Shown: one piece after another, positions 40,598-49,380 of the stretch
Numbering within the stretch: position 1 is the first letter of the stretch
Layout of the letters: each line of letters opens with the position of its first letter
Source of the DNA: Geitlerinema sp. BBD 1991-9
Lineage (GTDB): Bacteria; Cyanobacteriota; Cyanobacteriia; Cyanobacteriales; Geitlerinemataceae
Length of the DNA: 64,000 bases
Reading direction: 5' to 3'
Assembly: GCA_001657325.1 (NCBI GenBank)
Contig: LWRO01000011.1
Coordinates: 1-64,000, forward strand
Program-made: the position numbers and the translations under genes
Notes under the pieces: generated by a model
Seen by the model: the letters and a program-made list of their open reading frames with translations, nothing else
Databases searched by the model: none
What the model was told of the DNA's origin: nothing

Positions 40598-41962
40598 CTA
40601 AACGCGAACAGCGCGGTTCGACGATCCGCGATCTTCCACATCTCGGGCTTTCTTCCCGCGCCAGAGTAAGCGCATGGGCGTTCCCGTAAAACCGAGTTGT
40701 TCGCGGAGTTGGCGTTCGATGTAACGGCGGTAGTTGTCGTTAAGCCGCTTGGGATCGTTAACAAAGAGCGCGATCGTGGGGGGTTGAGTCCGAACCTGCG
40801 TCCCGTAGTAAATCTTGCCCTGGCGACCTTGGCGGTTCGTAGGGGGGGATTTCCAGGCGATCGCTTCTTCGAGGACTTCGTTAATCACAGATGTCGAAAC
40901 GCGGCGCTTGTGTTCGGTGGCCGCCACATCCACGAGATCGAGAATTTTTTGAACGCGCTGTCCGGTTTTGGCGCTGATATAGATTCGTTGCGCCCAACCG
41001 ACGTAATAGAGTCGATCGTCGAGGTGTCGATCGTAGTCGTACATGGTATAGGAGTCTTTATCGATCGCGTCCCATTTGTTGACGATCAGGACACAGGCGC
41101 GGCCTTCATCGACCACGCGACCGAGGAGTTTTTGGTCTTGTTCGGTCACACCGTCGATCGCATCGATAACTAACAGCACGACGTCCGCACGGCGAATAGC
41201 TTTAAAGGCGCGATTGATGCTGAAGAATTCTGCGCCGTACTCGACGTTTTTCTTCTTGCGAATTCCGGCGGTATCGATGAGGCGATAGCGAGTTTCGTTG
41301 CGTTCGACGACGGTATCGATCGTGTCGCGTGTGGTTCCCGAAATTGGGCTGACAATGGCGCGGTCTTGACCGACAAAAGCGTTGAGTAAACTCGATTTAC
41401 CGACGTTAGGACGGCCGACGATGGCCACTTTAATTTCTTCGATTTCCTCGAGTTCGGAAACGGGGGGAAGGTTTTCGACGACTGCATCGAGGAGATCGCC
41501 GACACCACTTCCGTGAATTCCCGAGACGGCGTAAGGTTCGCCGAGTCCGAGTTCCCAAAATTCTGCGGCTTGGGCGAGTCCCATTTCTGGCGATTCGCAT
41601 TTGTTGACGGTGAGGAACACGGGGACGTTTTGGTGGCGCAGCCAATCGGCGATTTCGAGGTCGGCGGAAGTCGGCCCGAGTTGGCCGTCTACGACGAAGA
41701 TCGCGACGCTGGCTTCGGCGAGAGCGTACTCGGCTTGTTGGCGGATTTCGGGGAGGAATTCGCTATCGTCGTCGAAGACTAAACCGCCGGTATCGACCAC
41801 TTGGAATTCTCGATCGTTCCAGAACGCGGGTTTGTAAGTTCGATCTCGGGTGATTCCCGGTTCGTCGTGAACGATGGCTTCTTTGCCGCCGGCGAGGCGG
41901 TTGACGAGAGTAGATTTGCCGACGTTGGGACGGCCGATAATGGCAACAATAGGAAGCGACAT
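40598..41962 (-). CDS. der: Ribosome-associated tandem GTPase Der (EngA)
   Basis: A 454-residue protein. Two consecutive GTPase domains: G1 motifs GRPNVGKST and [10 protein letters not shown]2 EPGITRD and SGTTRD, G3 DTGG and DTAG, G4 NKCE and NKWD. A KH-like C-terminal domain (about 350-440) ends it. It acts in 50S ribosomal subunit assembly in the cytoplasm. The tail after about residue 440 is short and basic. Gene order with tRNA-Ser downstream gives no functional hint. Confidence 0.95.
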   Translation of the reverse strand: MSLPIVAIIGRPNVGKSTLVNRLAGGKEAIVHDEPGITRDRTYKPAFWNDREFQVVDTGGLVFDDDSEFLPEIRQQAEYALAEASVAIFVVDGQLGPTSADLEIADWLRHQNVPVFLTVNKCESPEMGLAQAAEFWELGLGEPYAVSGIHGSGVGDLLDAVVENLPPVSELEEIEEIKVAIVGRPNVGKSSLLNAFVGQDRAIVSPISGTTRDTIDTVVERNETRYRLIDTAGIRKKKNVEYGAEFFSINRAFKAIRRADVVLLVIDAIDGVTEQDQKLLGRVVDEGRACVLIVNKWDAIDKDSYTMYDYDRHLDDRLYYVGWAQRIYISAKTGQRVQKILDLVDVAATEHKRRVSTSVINEVLEEAIAWKSPPTNRQGRQGKIYYGTQVRTQPPTIALFVNDPKRLNDNYRRYIERQLREQLGFTGTPMRLLWRGKKARDVEDRGSSNRAVRV

Positions 41963-42091
41963 GGCGAGGAGCTAGAAAATAGGCGTGAAATTTTGTTTAA
42001 TCGATCGAATTTAAGCAATCGAAACACATTATTATAACTTCTTTGTTAAGCATTTGAAAGTTGCGATCGAAGAATAACGCCCCCTTCGCAG

Positions 42092-42874
42092 TTAATGGAA
42101 ACCTCGATCGAACAAGGGAACGATCGAATCGGCATCTACTGGTCTGGAAAAGAGATAGCCCTGGCCGTACTGGCATCCCCACTGTTTCAAATATTCCAGT
42201 TGAGTTGAGGTTTCGATCCCTTCTGCGATGACGGTTAAACCGAGTTTGCGGGCGAGGGCGAGGGCGGAAATGACGATTTCTGAGGCGTTGCGATCGAGTC
42301 CGATTTTGCTAACAAAGGCACGATCGAGCTTCAATCCATCGACAGGAAAGGAATGCAGGTAGTTGAGCGACGAGTATCCGGTGCCGAAATCGTCAAAATA
42401 GAATTCGACCCCGATCGATCGCAGTCGATCGATTTGCTGAAGGACGATCTCAGTCGGTTCGAGAAGACTGCGTTCGGTAATTTCGAGTTTGAGTTGCTGC
42501 GGCTGCAGTTCAGTTTGGGCGAGTAGTGCGTTCACCCCTTCGCTGAAGGTCTCGTTTTGCAGTTGGCGGCTTGTCAGGTTCACGCTAACTTGTAAGGCTT
42601 GGGCGATTTCAGCGTTCGATCGCCATTTTTGGAGTTGCGTACAAGCTTCTCGCAACATCCATCGATCGATCTCCAAGATTCGATCGCCGATCTGTGCCAG
42701 TGGAATAAATACACCAGGACTGACGAAACCTCGTTGGGGGTGTTCCCATCGTGCCAACGCCTCCAATCCCATGAGGCGATCGGTTTCCAAATCGACGATC
42801 GGCTGATAGTGTGCGTGTAGTTCGTTACGTCGCAGCGCCTGGCATAAATCCGCCTGCCATTGCAGCAGCGACAA
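42092..42874 (-). CDS. EAL-domain protein, likely cyclic-di-GMP phosphodiesterase (N-terminally truncated gene)
   Basis: A 260-residue protein: EAL signature (LMGLEALARWEHP), the metal- and substrate-binding segments SVNLTSRQLQ, KLEITERSL, FYFDDFGTGYSS and VIAEGIETSTQLEYLK. Key residues appear present, so it may hydrolyse cyclic di-GMP. The only start is TTG at 42874. In the same frame upstream, without a start codon, the chain continues as ISKTELHARVESWLRKRQ, which reads like the last helix of a receiver domain, back to a stop near 43019. The gene thus looks like the surviving 3' part of a receiver-EAL protein, joined to the truncated KaiC-like gene upstream. Confidence 0.75.
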   Translation of the reverse strand: MSLLQWQADLCQALRRNELHAHYQPIVDLETDRLMGLEALARWEHPQRGFVSPGVFIPLAQIGDRILEIDRWMLREACTQLQKWRSNAEIAQALQVSVNLTSRQLQNETFSEGVNALLAQTELQPQQLKLEITERSLLEPTEIVLQQIDRLRSIGVEFYFDDFGTGYSSLNYLHSFPVDGLKLDRAFVSKIGLDRNASEIVISALALARKLGLTVIAEGIETSTQLEYLKQWGCQYGQGYLFSRPVDADSIVPLFDRGFH

Positions 42875-43004
42875 GTTTTCCCCTACTCCATCGAGATCTG
42901 TAAAACTTTTTAACTGACTGTGTAACGAATCTTGGCGTTTGCGAAGCCATGACTCTACGCGAGCGTGTAACTCCGTTTTCGATATAGGGATACTCAGCGC
43001 CTCG

Positions 43005-43997
43005 TCAATCCACTGCTTTTACCGATAGAGTTCCTCGTTCTTGCATGATACGGACAGGAATATTAACTGCTTCACAGCGATGAAAAAATGTATCCTCGAG
43101 TTCCTCAAATAAATAAATCGCCGATCGCTCGCCTCGTCCCGCCGCTTCTTTCATCCATTGGGTGCCAAGCGTCGTTTTCCCAACACCACTCGGCCCAGTT
43201 AACATGGTGACTGTTCCTCGTTCGATACCACCGTTAAGCAGCTCGTCAATTGCTGGGATACCAGACGGTATTTTTTCCAGCTTAAACTCCTGGGGTGGTT
43301 CGGAGATCGTTAAACGAGGAAAGACATCGAGTCCGATATTATATTTGATTTTAAACGAATGTTTTCCGGGTTCAAAGTCCGAACCTCGAAACTTTGTAAC
43401 ATAGAGAAGTCGCCGATCGTCAAAAAACTCTAAATTGACAATTCCATCGCTCAAAAATTGCACGTCATCGTCGAGGTGACCGCCTCCGCTTTCTGATGTA
43501 AATAAGACGGTCGATCCTTGCTGGCCAAGAAAGTTTAAAAATGACAAAATTTGCTTGCGAAACTGAAACGAATCACTTGCTAGATATCGAAATTGTGTCA
43601 TCGCATCGACAAAGACACGCCGTGGTCGAATGGTCTCAATCTGTTCGACGATCGCTTGGGTGACTGGATCGCGCTCGACTTCAGCTGGTGCAAAGATATC
43701 GTAAGTTTGCTGTTGTGTAAAAAATTCAGCTTTGGGGCTGAGGTCGAGAAAATCGATTGCAGATAAGTCGAATCCGATTAATGCACCATTTTCTTGGATT
43801 TGGTTTGTCGATTCACCTAACGTAATGTAGAGCGATCGCTCTCCCCTCTGAGTTCCTGCTAGGAGAAACTGTAAACCGAGAATGGTTTTTCCAGACCCTG
43901 GTTGACCGCGTACGAGATACGCACGATTGGCAATAAATCCGCCGTGTAGAATTCGATCGAGACCGGGAATTCCCAAAGATAGGCGCGATGTTGACAT
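43005..43997 (-). CDS. KaiC-like RecA-fold ATPase, truncated in its second domain
   Basis: A 330-residue protein. Domain 1 (about 1-230): Walker A GQPGSGKTIL, Walker B VFVDAMTQF. Domain 2 (about 240-330): Walker A GPSGVGKTTLGTQW and the acidic pair in LFEELEDTFFHR, then it stops at about IMQERGTLSVKAVD. Intact double-domain relatives continue for another 150 or more residues. Downstream sequence in another frame is receiver/EAL-like. Such KaiC-like proteins usually work with sensor kinases or cyclic-di-GMP enzymes rather than as clock components. Missing the C-terminal half of domain 2, it may not be functional. It is not the clock gene kaiC. Confidence 0.8.
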   Translation of the reverse strand: MSTSRLSLGIPGLDRILHGGFIANRAYLVRGQPGSGKTILGLQFLLAGTQRGERSLYITLGESTNQIQENGALIGFDLSAIDFLDLSPKAEFFTQQQTYDIFAPAEVERDPVTQAIVEQIETIRPRRVFVDAMTQFRYLASDSFQFRKQILSFLNFLGQQGSTVLFTSESGGGHLDDDVQFLSDGIVNLEFFDDRRLLYVTKFRGSDFEPGKHSFKIKYNIGLDVFPRLTISEPPQEFKLEKIPSGIPAIDELLNGGIERGTVTMLTGPSGVGKTTLGTQWMKEAAGRGERSAIYLFEELEDTFFHRCEAVNIPVRIMQERGTLSVKAVD

Positions 43998-44131
43998 TAT
44001 CTAGACCGTTATCTCCTGCCTCACAAGTTTAAATAAGCTTATCCTAGCTTATTTTGTAGTAAAAGGCAGACTTCGATCGGTATTCGACGGCCTAGATTAA
44101 CGGAATAAAATGCCGTTTCAAGTCTGAGAAA

Positions 44132-44965
44132 TTACATCGGGAAGAGGGGGCGCTTCAAACGATACAACCAAACCAATCCCAAAGTCCCGAAAACGATACC
44201 AGTCAAACTGACAATTTGCGCGATACGGAGCGGGCCGAACATCAAACTATCGGTTCGCAGCCCTTCAATCCAGAAGCGGCCAAAACTATAGGCAGCGAAA
44301 TAGGTCAGAAAAAGCGTCCCCAACTTCAAATTTAACTTACCCTGTTGTCCTCGAACGAACAGCCACACGAGCAATCCAAAAACCAAGAGGTTCCAAATGG
44401 ATTCGTAGAGAAACGTTGGATGAAAATACTCAAAGTCAATATATTGAGGTGGGCGTTGGGAAGGTGGAATGTAGAGTTTCCAGGGCAAATCCGTCGGCGT
44501 TCCAAAGGCTTCTGAATTAAAGAAATTGCCCCAACGTCCGATCGCCTGACCTAAAATCAACGATGGTGCAATTAAATCAGCCAGTTGCCAAAACGGGAGC
44601 TTGTTGAGACGAGAAAAAATCAGTCCGGCAACGATTCCACCGATGACAGCGCCGTGAATGGCAATGCCACCTTGCCAAATCGCGATAATTCGATCGGGGT
44701 GCTGGCTGTAGACATCCCATTGAAACAGGACATAGTAAAGACGAGCGCAGGGAATGGCTGCGAGAACTGCCCAAATTGCGAAATCGCCGATGAGTTCGGG
44801 ATCGACGTTGCGCCGCTTGGCTAAAAATTGGGAGAGTGTTACACCGATGAGAACAGCGCTGGCGATGAGAAAGCCGTACCAACGTATCGTAACGGGGCCG
44901 AGTTCGAAGAGAACTTCCCCTGGCGAAGCGAATTGAAAGGCGAGAATGAGTTGAAACAGTGCCAT
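44132..44965 (-). CDS. lgt: Prolipoprotein diacylglyceryl transferase
   Basis: A 277-residue polytopic membrane enzyme, starting here at the ATG at 44965 ([12 protein letters not shown]); an in-frame start 48 nt upstream would add an unlikely polar leader. It transfers diacylglycerol from phosphatidylglycerol to the lipobox Cys of prolipoproteins. Conserved features: [12 protein letters not shown] with the essential His, [17 protein letters not shown] containing the Lgt signature with catalytic Arg, and [11 protein letters not shown]. Seven membrane segments. It is downstream of the PAS hybrid kinase gene on the same strand, separated by about 70 nt. It would process lipoproteins such as those at 3300 and 15425. 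Confidence 0.95.
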   Translation of the reverse strand: MALFQLILAFQFASPGEVLFELGPVTIRWYGFLIASAVLIGVTLSQFLAKRRNVDPELIGDFAIWAVLAAIPCARLYYVLFQWDVYSQHPDRIIAIWQGGIAIHGAVIGGIVAGLIFSRLNKLPFWQLADLIAPSLILGQAIGRWGNFFNSEAFGTPTDLPWKLYIPPSQRPPQYIDFEYFHPTFLYESIWNLLVFGLLVWLFVRGQQGKLNLKLGTLFLTYFAAYSFGRFWIEGLRTDSLMFGPLRIAQIVSLTGIVFGTLGLVWLYRLKRPLFPM

Positions 44966-45037
44966 TCGTATGGAGTCAGTGACCGGAAAACAGGCAACTT
45001 TATAATAGTTCAAAATATCGCGTTACTCAGTACGGAC

Positions 45038-47134
45038 TTAGGGCGCGTCTTTGCGAGGAGGACTCGTTCTTTGGTAAGTCGGGGAGGCCTTGGAGGGCGA
45101 AACGGCTGCATATTTCGTCAGAATGCGAGCGAGTCGATCGCACCCGATGGGTTTGCTGAGATAGTCGTCACATCCAGCTTCTAAACAACGTTCTCGATCT
45201 CCGACCATCGCTAAGGCCGTCGTTGCAATCACGGGGATATTTTGCCAGCGGGGATCGGCTTTGATGCGGCGCGTCACTTCCAAGCCATCGATTCCCGGTA
45301 GGTGAATGTCCATGAGGATCGAGGCAGGGGAATGGTTTTCTAACCAGTCGAGGGCTTCTTGTCCGTTGGCGGTGCGTTTGACTTCGTATCCCCAAAATTC
45401 AAGAATGTCTTTGAGTAACAGGGCGTTGTAGTCGTGGTCTTCAATGAGGAGTAAAAGATTTTTCTCAGGGGCTGGACTCTCGGACTCGAAGCGGTGAGAA
45501 TCGGCGTTGTCACGGTCGGGATTGGCCGTATCTGAAGGTTGTAAGGGGAGGACGATGGTAAAGCGGCTTCCCCGGTTGACTTGGGATTGGCAGGTGACTG
45601 TACCACCGTGAAGTTCGGCGAGTTTTCGGGTCAGTGCGAGTCCCAAACCACTGCCTTCATGCTGTCGGGAGAGGGAATTATCGAGTTGTTGGAACGGTTG
45701 GAAGAGTAAAGCTTGCTGGTCTTCGGGGATACCGATACCGTTGTCCCAAACGCTCAGGTGGAGTTGTCGATCGCGATATTGCACGTCGAGACCGACGCGA
45801 CCCCCGAGTTCGGAAAATTTAATGGCGTTGGATAAGAGGTTGAGTAGCATTTGCCTCAGACGCACTTCATCGGCGATGAAGGTTTTGAGGGTCGGATCGA
45901 GGTCAGTTTGAATTTGGATTTGCCGCGATCGAGCTTGTTCGCTGACGAGGGCAATCGCGTCGGCGCACAATTGGGGAATCGAAACGAGAGTCGGGTTGAG
46001 TTCGATTTTACCGGCTTCGACTTTGGACAGGTCGAGAACGTCGCCGATGAGTTTGAGGAGGTGTTCGCCGCTATCGTAAATTCGATCGAGATAAAGTCTT
46101 TGTTTTTCGTTGAGACTGCCGTAGAGTTCTTGGAGGAGCAAATTGGAAAAGCCCAAAATTGAAGTCAGAGGCGTTCGCAACTCGTGAGACATATTGGCGA
46201 GAAAGACGGATTTGAGGCGGCTCGCTCGCTCGAGTTCGAGATTTTTGGTTGCGAGTTCGGCCAATATCGCTTTTTGTTGGGTGATGTCGCGACAGATGAC
46301 GGAGATGGCGTTGGGACAGCCGTTTTCGTCGGGAACGGGGCTGACGGACAGAAGCGCGTGAAAGTATTCGCCGTTACGTCGCTGGCAGATGACTTCGCCA
46401 CTCCATCCCGTGGTCGGGTTTTCGAGCGCTTGCTGGGCGAGATAGGCTTGGGAAGTTTGCGGGTTGTCGGGATAGAGAAGTTCGGCCGGTTTGCCGCACA
46501 GGGCGTTGACATCGTAACCGAACATCCGGGCAGTGGCTGAGTTGGCGTAGACGATCGTGCCTTGGAAATCGACGATTGCAGCGCTGTCGTGTGCGGCTTC
46601 GATCGCTTTGAGAAACATTTGTAATTGATGCTCGAACCGTTTTCGATCGGTGACATCGCGAGCAATTCCCAATCCGCCGATGAGGGTGCCATTGCGATAC
46701 AGCAAGCGGCCGTTCACTTCCATATCGATGGGAGTTCCAGCGAGTGGCTGGAGTTGAAATTCAAAGTCTTTCAGTTCTCCCGTGGCCAGGAGATCCTCAA
46801 AGGCGTGGGCCGTTCGTTTTCGGAAGGAAGGCGCGACGAATTCGAGGTACGATCGACCTTCCCAACGATCGGAAGAACACCTCAGAAGACGTTGTCCATA
46901 AGAGTTGATGAAGGTCAGTCTTCCTTCAAGATCGACGGTATAAACCATGTCGTTGGCCGTTTCGACATAGGCACGAAAGAGGGTTTCTGAATCGTCGCTC
47001 CCGAATTGCCAGGTTTCTGGGTCGTTGGGTTGGGGTAGGTCTCGCTCGATCGACGCTTCGGTCAACTGTTGCAGTTGTCGTTCGAGAGCTGCAACTTTTT
47101 GACGGAGTTCGTCGTTTTCACGTTGAAGAGACAT
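45038..47134 (-). CDS. PAS-containing hybrid sensor histidine kinase
   Basis: A 698-residue soluble protein if started at the ATG at 47134 (MSLQRENDELRQ); a TTG twenty codons upstream is possible. A short coiled coil (about 1-30) precedes two PAS/PAC units (about 50-170 and 180-300, ending DVTDRK and DITQQK). HisKA has its His in FLANMSHELRTPLTSILGFS; HATPase motifs are LLSNAIKF, DNGIGIP and GSGLGLALTRK. A C-terminal receiver (about 560-690) has Asp in SILMDIHLPGIDG and Lys in YLSKPIGC. This is the ordinary hybrid kinase form. It lies upstream of lgt on the same strand. Signal unknown. Confidence 0.9.
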   Translation of the reverse strand: MSLQRENDELRQKVAALERQLQQLTEASIERDLPQPNDPETWQFGSDDSETLFRAYVETANDMVYTVDLEGRLTFINSYGQRLLRCSSDRWEGRSYLEFVAPSFRKRTAHAFEDLLATGELKDFEFQLQPLAGTPIDMEVNGRLLYRNGTLIGGLGIARDVTDRKRFEHQLQMFLKAIEAAHDSAAIVDFQGTIVYANSATARMFGYDVNALCGKPAELLYPDNPQTSQAYLAQQALENPTTGWSGEVICQRRNGEYFHALLSVSPVPDENGCPNAISVICRDITQQKAILAELATKNLELERASRLKSVFLANMSHELRTPLTSILGFSNLLLQELYGSLNEKQRLYLDRIYDSGEHLLKLIGDVLDLSKVEAGKIELNPTLVSIPQLCADAIALVSEQARSRQIQIQTDLDPTLKTFIADEVRLRQMLLNLLSNAIKFSELGGRVGLDVQYRDRQLHLSVWDNGIGIPEDQQALLFQPFQQLDNSLSRQHEGSGLGLALTRKLAELHGGTVTCQSQVNRGSRFTIVLPLQPSDTANPDRDNADSHRFESESPAPEKNLLLLIEDHDYNALLLKDILEFWGYEVKRTANGQEALDWLENHSPASILMDIHLPGIDGLEVTRRIKADPRWQNIPVIATTALAMVGDRERCLEAGCDDYLSKPIGCDRLARILTKYAAVSPSKASPTYQRTSPPRKDAP

Positions 47135-47194
47135 ACTGTTTACACCAACCGGTTCATAGCGTGTGTTAAGGTTCGATGAAGATTTCGATTGCAA

Positions 47195-47841
47195 ACGTCT
47201 CGAATAGAGCGGTCTGTTTAACTTACCGAGCGCAACCGATGAGTTGCAGTTCCAATCTAACTTAAGATTTTAAGATGTTATGAGATCGAAGACGGACGAT
47301 TGAAGATTTTTGGGATCTTTCACTGGAAGGGGATCGCATTCGGGAAACGGATAGTCGGAGCGATCCCCCTCCAACTCGATCGCCCTAGGATGTTAGGATC
47401 TCGGCTTTAGGGTTACGCGATACTCATCGGAGTTGCTGAGGTTTGCTCGATCGATCTCAATTCTTTCAGGGGTTCCAAAATTCGATCGAAATAAAGTTTC
47501 TCTAAATATCTGAAGGTTCATCGCTCGAGAAGGAAAAATTCTGCGATCTAAATCTCGATCGATATCTCAAGATTTAAATCATGAAATCGTGGAGATCGTT
47601 TACTTGAGGCTCGATCGAGGTGTTTTTCTAAATAATGTTCGATCGTCATCAAAAATTATTCAGAGTCAGTCAAATCGTAGATCTCGCTACTCTTTCAATT
47701 CCTCGATCGATTAAACTTGTCATAGCAGGGGGTTACCCATTTGGGTGAGATCCGTGTAAAATTCACAAGCCTCGATCGATGTCACTGCATCGAGATCTCG
47801 TTGTCTGCGTTCGTCTCGTCAGCTCGTTTGAAAGTCAGTCC
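47195..47841. other. 647-nt AT-rich gene-free region
   Basis: Divergent gap between the PAS hybrid kinase and the cyclotransferase-like gene. AT-rich with many CGATCGA words. At about 47729-47750 ACCCATTTGGGT forms a short palindrome within GGGGGTTACCCATTTGGGTGAG. An in-frame extension of the downstream gene to 47779 exists but lacks family similarity. No RNA gene recognised. Confidence 0.4.
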
Positions 47842-48255
47842 ATGTTAAACGTCTTTGTTTATGGCACTTTACAGCCGGGAGAGCGATATCACGATCGATA
47901 TTGCGGCGATCGCGTCGTTGCGACTCAGCCAGCCATGGTGCGTGGAAAACTCTATCACCTTCCTCCCGTCAACTATCCGGCAATGACACCCGGAAAAAGC
48001 TGGGTAAAAGGTGTGATTTTATCCTTTGAAGATCCGAGATCGATCGAAAAGCTGGACGAACTCGAAGGCTTCAAACCCGATCGAAATCCCCTTGAAAATG
48101 ATTACAACCGCTACGAAATTGAAGTTTTCGCGCCGGACAATCCAACGAGATCGATCGGGATAGCTTGGGCGTATTTTATGAATTGGGAACGAATCCAACA
48201 GCTTCAGGGAATCCGATTATCTGATGGAATTTGGCGTGAGATAAAGAAAGCGTGA
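47842..48255 (+). CDS. Gamma-glutamylcyclotransferase-family protein
   Basis: A 137-residue protein from the ATG at 47842. VFVYGTLQPGERYHDRYCG is the hallmark YGTL/S-Lx-G start of the GGCT-like (AIG2) fold, and VKGVILSFEDPRSIEKLDELEGF contains the conserved acidic residues near the pocket (E in DELEGF). Relatives remove 5-oxoproline from gamma-glutamyl amines or peptides; the exact substrate here is not shown. Single gene, no obvious partners. Confidence 0.85.
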   Translation: MLNVFVYGTLQPGERYHDRYCGDRVVATQPAMVRGKLYHLPPVNYPAMTPGKSWVKGVILSFEDPRSIEKLDELEGFKPDRNPLENDYNRYEIEVFAPDNPTRSIGIAWAYFMNWERIQQLQGIRLSDGIWREIKKA

Positions 48256-48321
48256 AGCGGTTACTGCAAGCTGTGAGTCAGTACGGTCACCGCTTGACCT
48301 CCTAACCGCCTCATCTCCCCA

Positions 48322-48699
48322 TCAGGTCACCGCTTCGGGATGGTCAGTCATATAACTGAGTAACCAATTGGCCATCGTGGCGCGGCGCGTGTCCCGAGGA
48401 TCGAATTCCCCAATTTTATAGCCTTTAAATCCTAACTTTTCCTTAAGAAGTTGTTTGTTCGGTTTGGGAATCGATCGAGTCAGTTTAACCGTTGGCGGAC
48501 GGTTGGCGATAAAGTCAGGGGGTTCGGGATAGTCTTGTTTCCAGGCTTCAGACACGTCAGAATTGTCCCACTGTCCCGTATTACCGTTGTATCGATAGCC
48601 CAGATAGTGCCACACCAAACGATTAACCGTATCGTCGTCGAGCTCTTCGTTGAGGATTGCCCAAATGGTATCCGTATTTAGAGAGGGTAACTCAGACAT
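48322..48699 (-). CDS. DUF1823-family protein
   Basis: A 125-residue soluble protein. LNTDTIWAILNEELDDDTVNRLVWHYLGYRYN and PEPPDFIANRPPTVKLTRSIPKPNKQLLKEKLGFKGYKIGE match the DUF1823 family known in cyanobacteria and plastids, function unknown. Its start overlaps the end of the upstream gene by 8 nt, which suggests translational coupling. Confidence 0.85.
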   Translation of the reverse strand: MSELPSLNTDTIWAILNEELDDDTVNRLVWHYLGYRYNGNTGQWDNSDVSEAWKQDYPEPPDFIANRPPTVKLTRSIPKPNKQLLKEKLGFKGYKIGEFDPRDTRRATMANWLLSYMTDHPEAVT

Positions 48700-49240
48700 C
48701 GTTGCGTAGATTCAACAAAGTAAAATGTGCGACGGCCAAACTCAACCGCGCGCGTTCGAGGGTCGAAAGTTCCATCCAAGGCGCACTCCGTACCGATTCG
48801 GACACCGATTCTGGGGTTTTACCGCGCATGGCGTAGGCGAAGGGACGGGCGAGAACTTGAAGGTCTTCGATCGACCAATTGGGAATTAGCCCATGTACGC
48901 AGCGTACCAAAAGATCGGCGAGAGACAAATTCCCCGCCATCAACTGCGCGGCTTGATGGGCGATGGCATCGAGAATATCTTGAGGAACCCGCGCACCGAA
49001 TTTCTGACGGAGTTGTACGTGCAGCCAACACGCATTGAGGTGTTGGAAAAATACGGGATATCGATCGCCAATTTCGAGATCGTCGATTTCGAGACGCTCT
49101 TCAAACTTCGTCAATCTCACACTCGATTCTCGATCGAGGGGATTCCAAGGATAGTTTTCGTCGTCACCCAGCAAAATCGCATCTAACAGATCGAGTTCGA
49201 CTTGGCTTTGTTGGGAGGTAGAAGGATTCCGAGAGGACAT
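48692..49240 (-). CDS. Hypothetical helical protein coupled to DUF1823
   Basis: A 182-residue protein from the ATG at 49240; an in-frame extension to 49363 is Cys/Ser-rich and unlikely. The body is helical (SQVELDLLDAILLGDDENYPWNP, LQHLNACWLHVQLRQKFG, ISDLLVRCVHGLIPNWSIEDLQVL-type segments). Not recognised. Follows the CHAT-FHA gene by about 140 nt and overlaps the DUF1823 gene, so all three may be one transcript. Confidence 0.7.
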   Translation of the reverse strand: MSSRNPSTSQQSQVELDLLDAILLGDDENYPWNPLDRESSVRLTKFEERLEIDDLEIGDRYPVFFQHLNACWLHVQLRQKFGARVPQDILDAIAHQAAQLMAGNLSLADLLVRCVHGLIPNWSIEDLQVLARPFAYAMRGKTPESVSESVRSAPWMELSTLERARLSLAVAHFTLLNLRNDV

Positions 49241-49380
49241 GGCAATAAGACGTTCGGAAAACGCAGCGGAACGGCGGCCACAAGAGTGTGACAATTCTGG
49301 AACTGTGCTAATGTCTGAGCTTTCACTAACTACATCACGACTTTGGGGCTTTCCGCAACCCAAAATCGCCGCATTGAGCG

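Noticed and set aside
43005-43997. Circadian clock gene kaiC
   Set aside because: It lacks the full second domain, there are no kaiA or kaiB neighbours, and its sequence belongs to the wider KaiC-like sensor ATPases.
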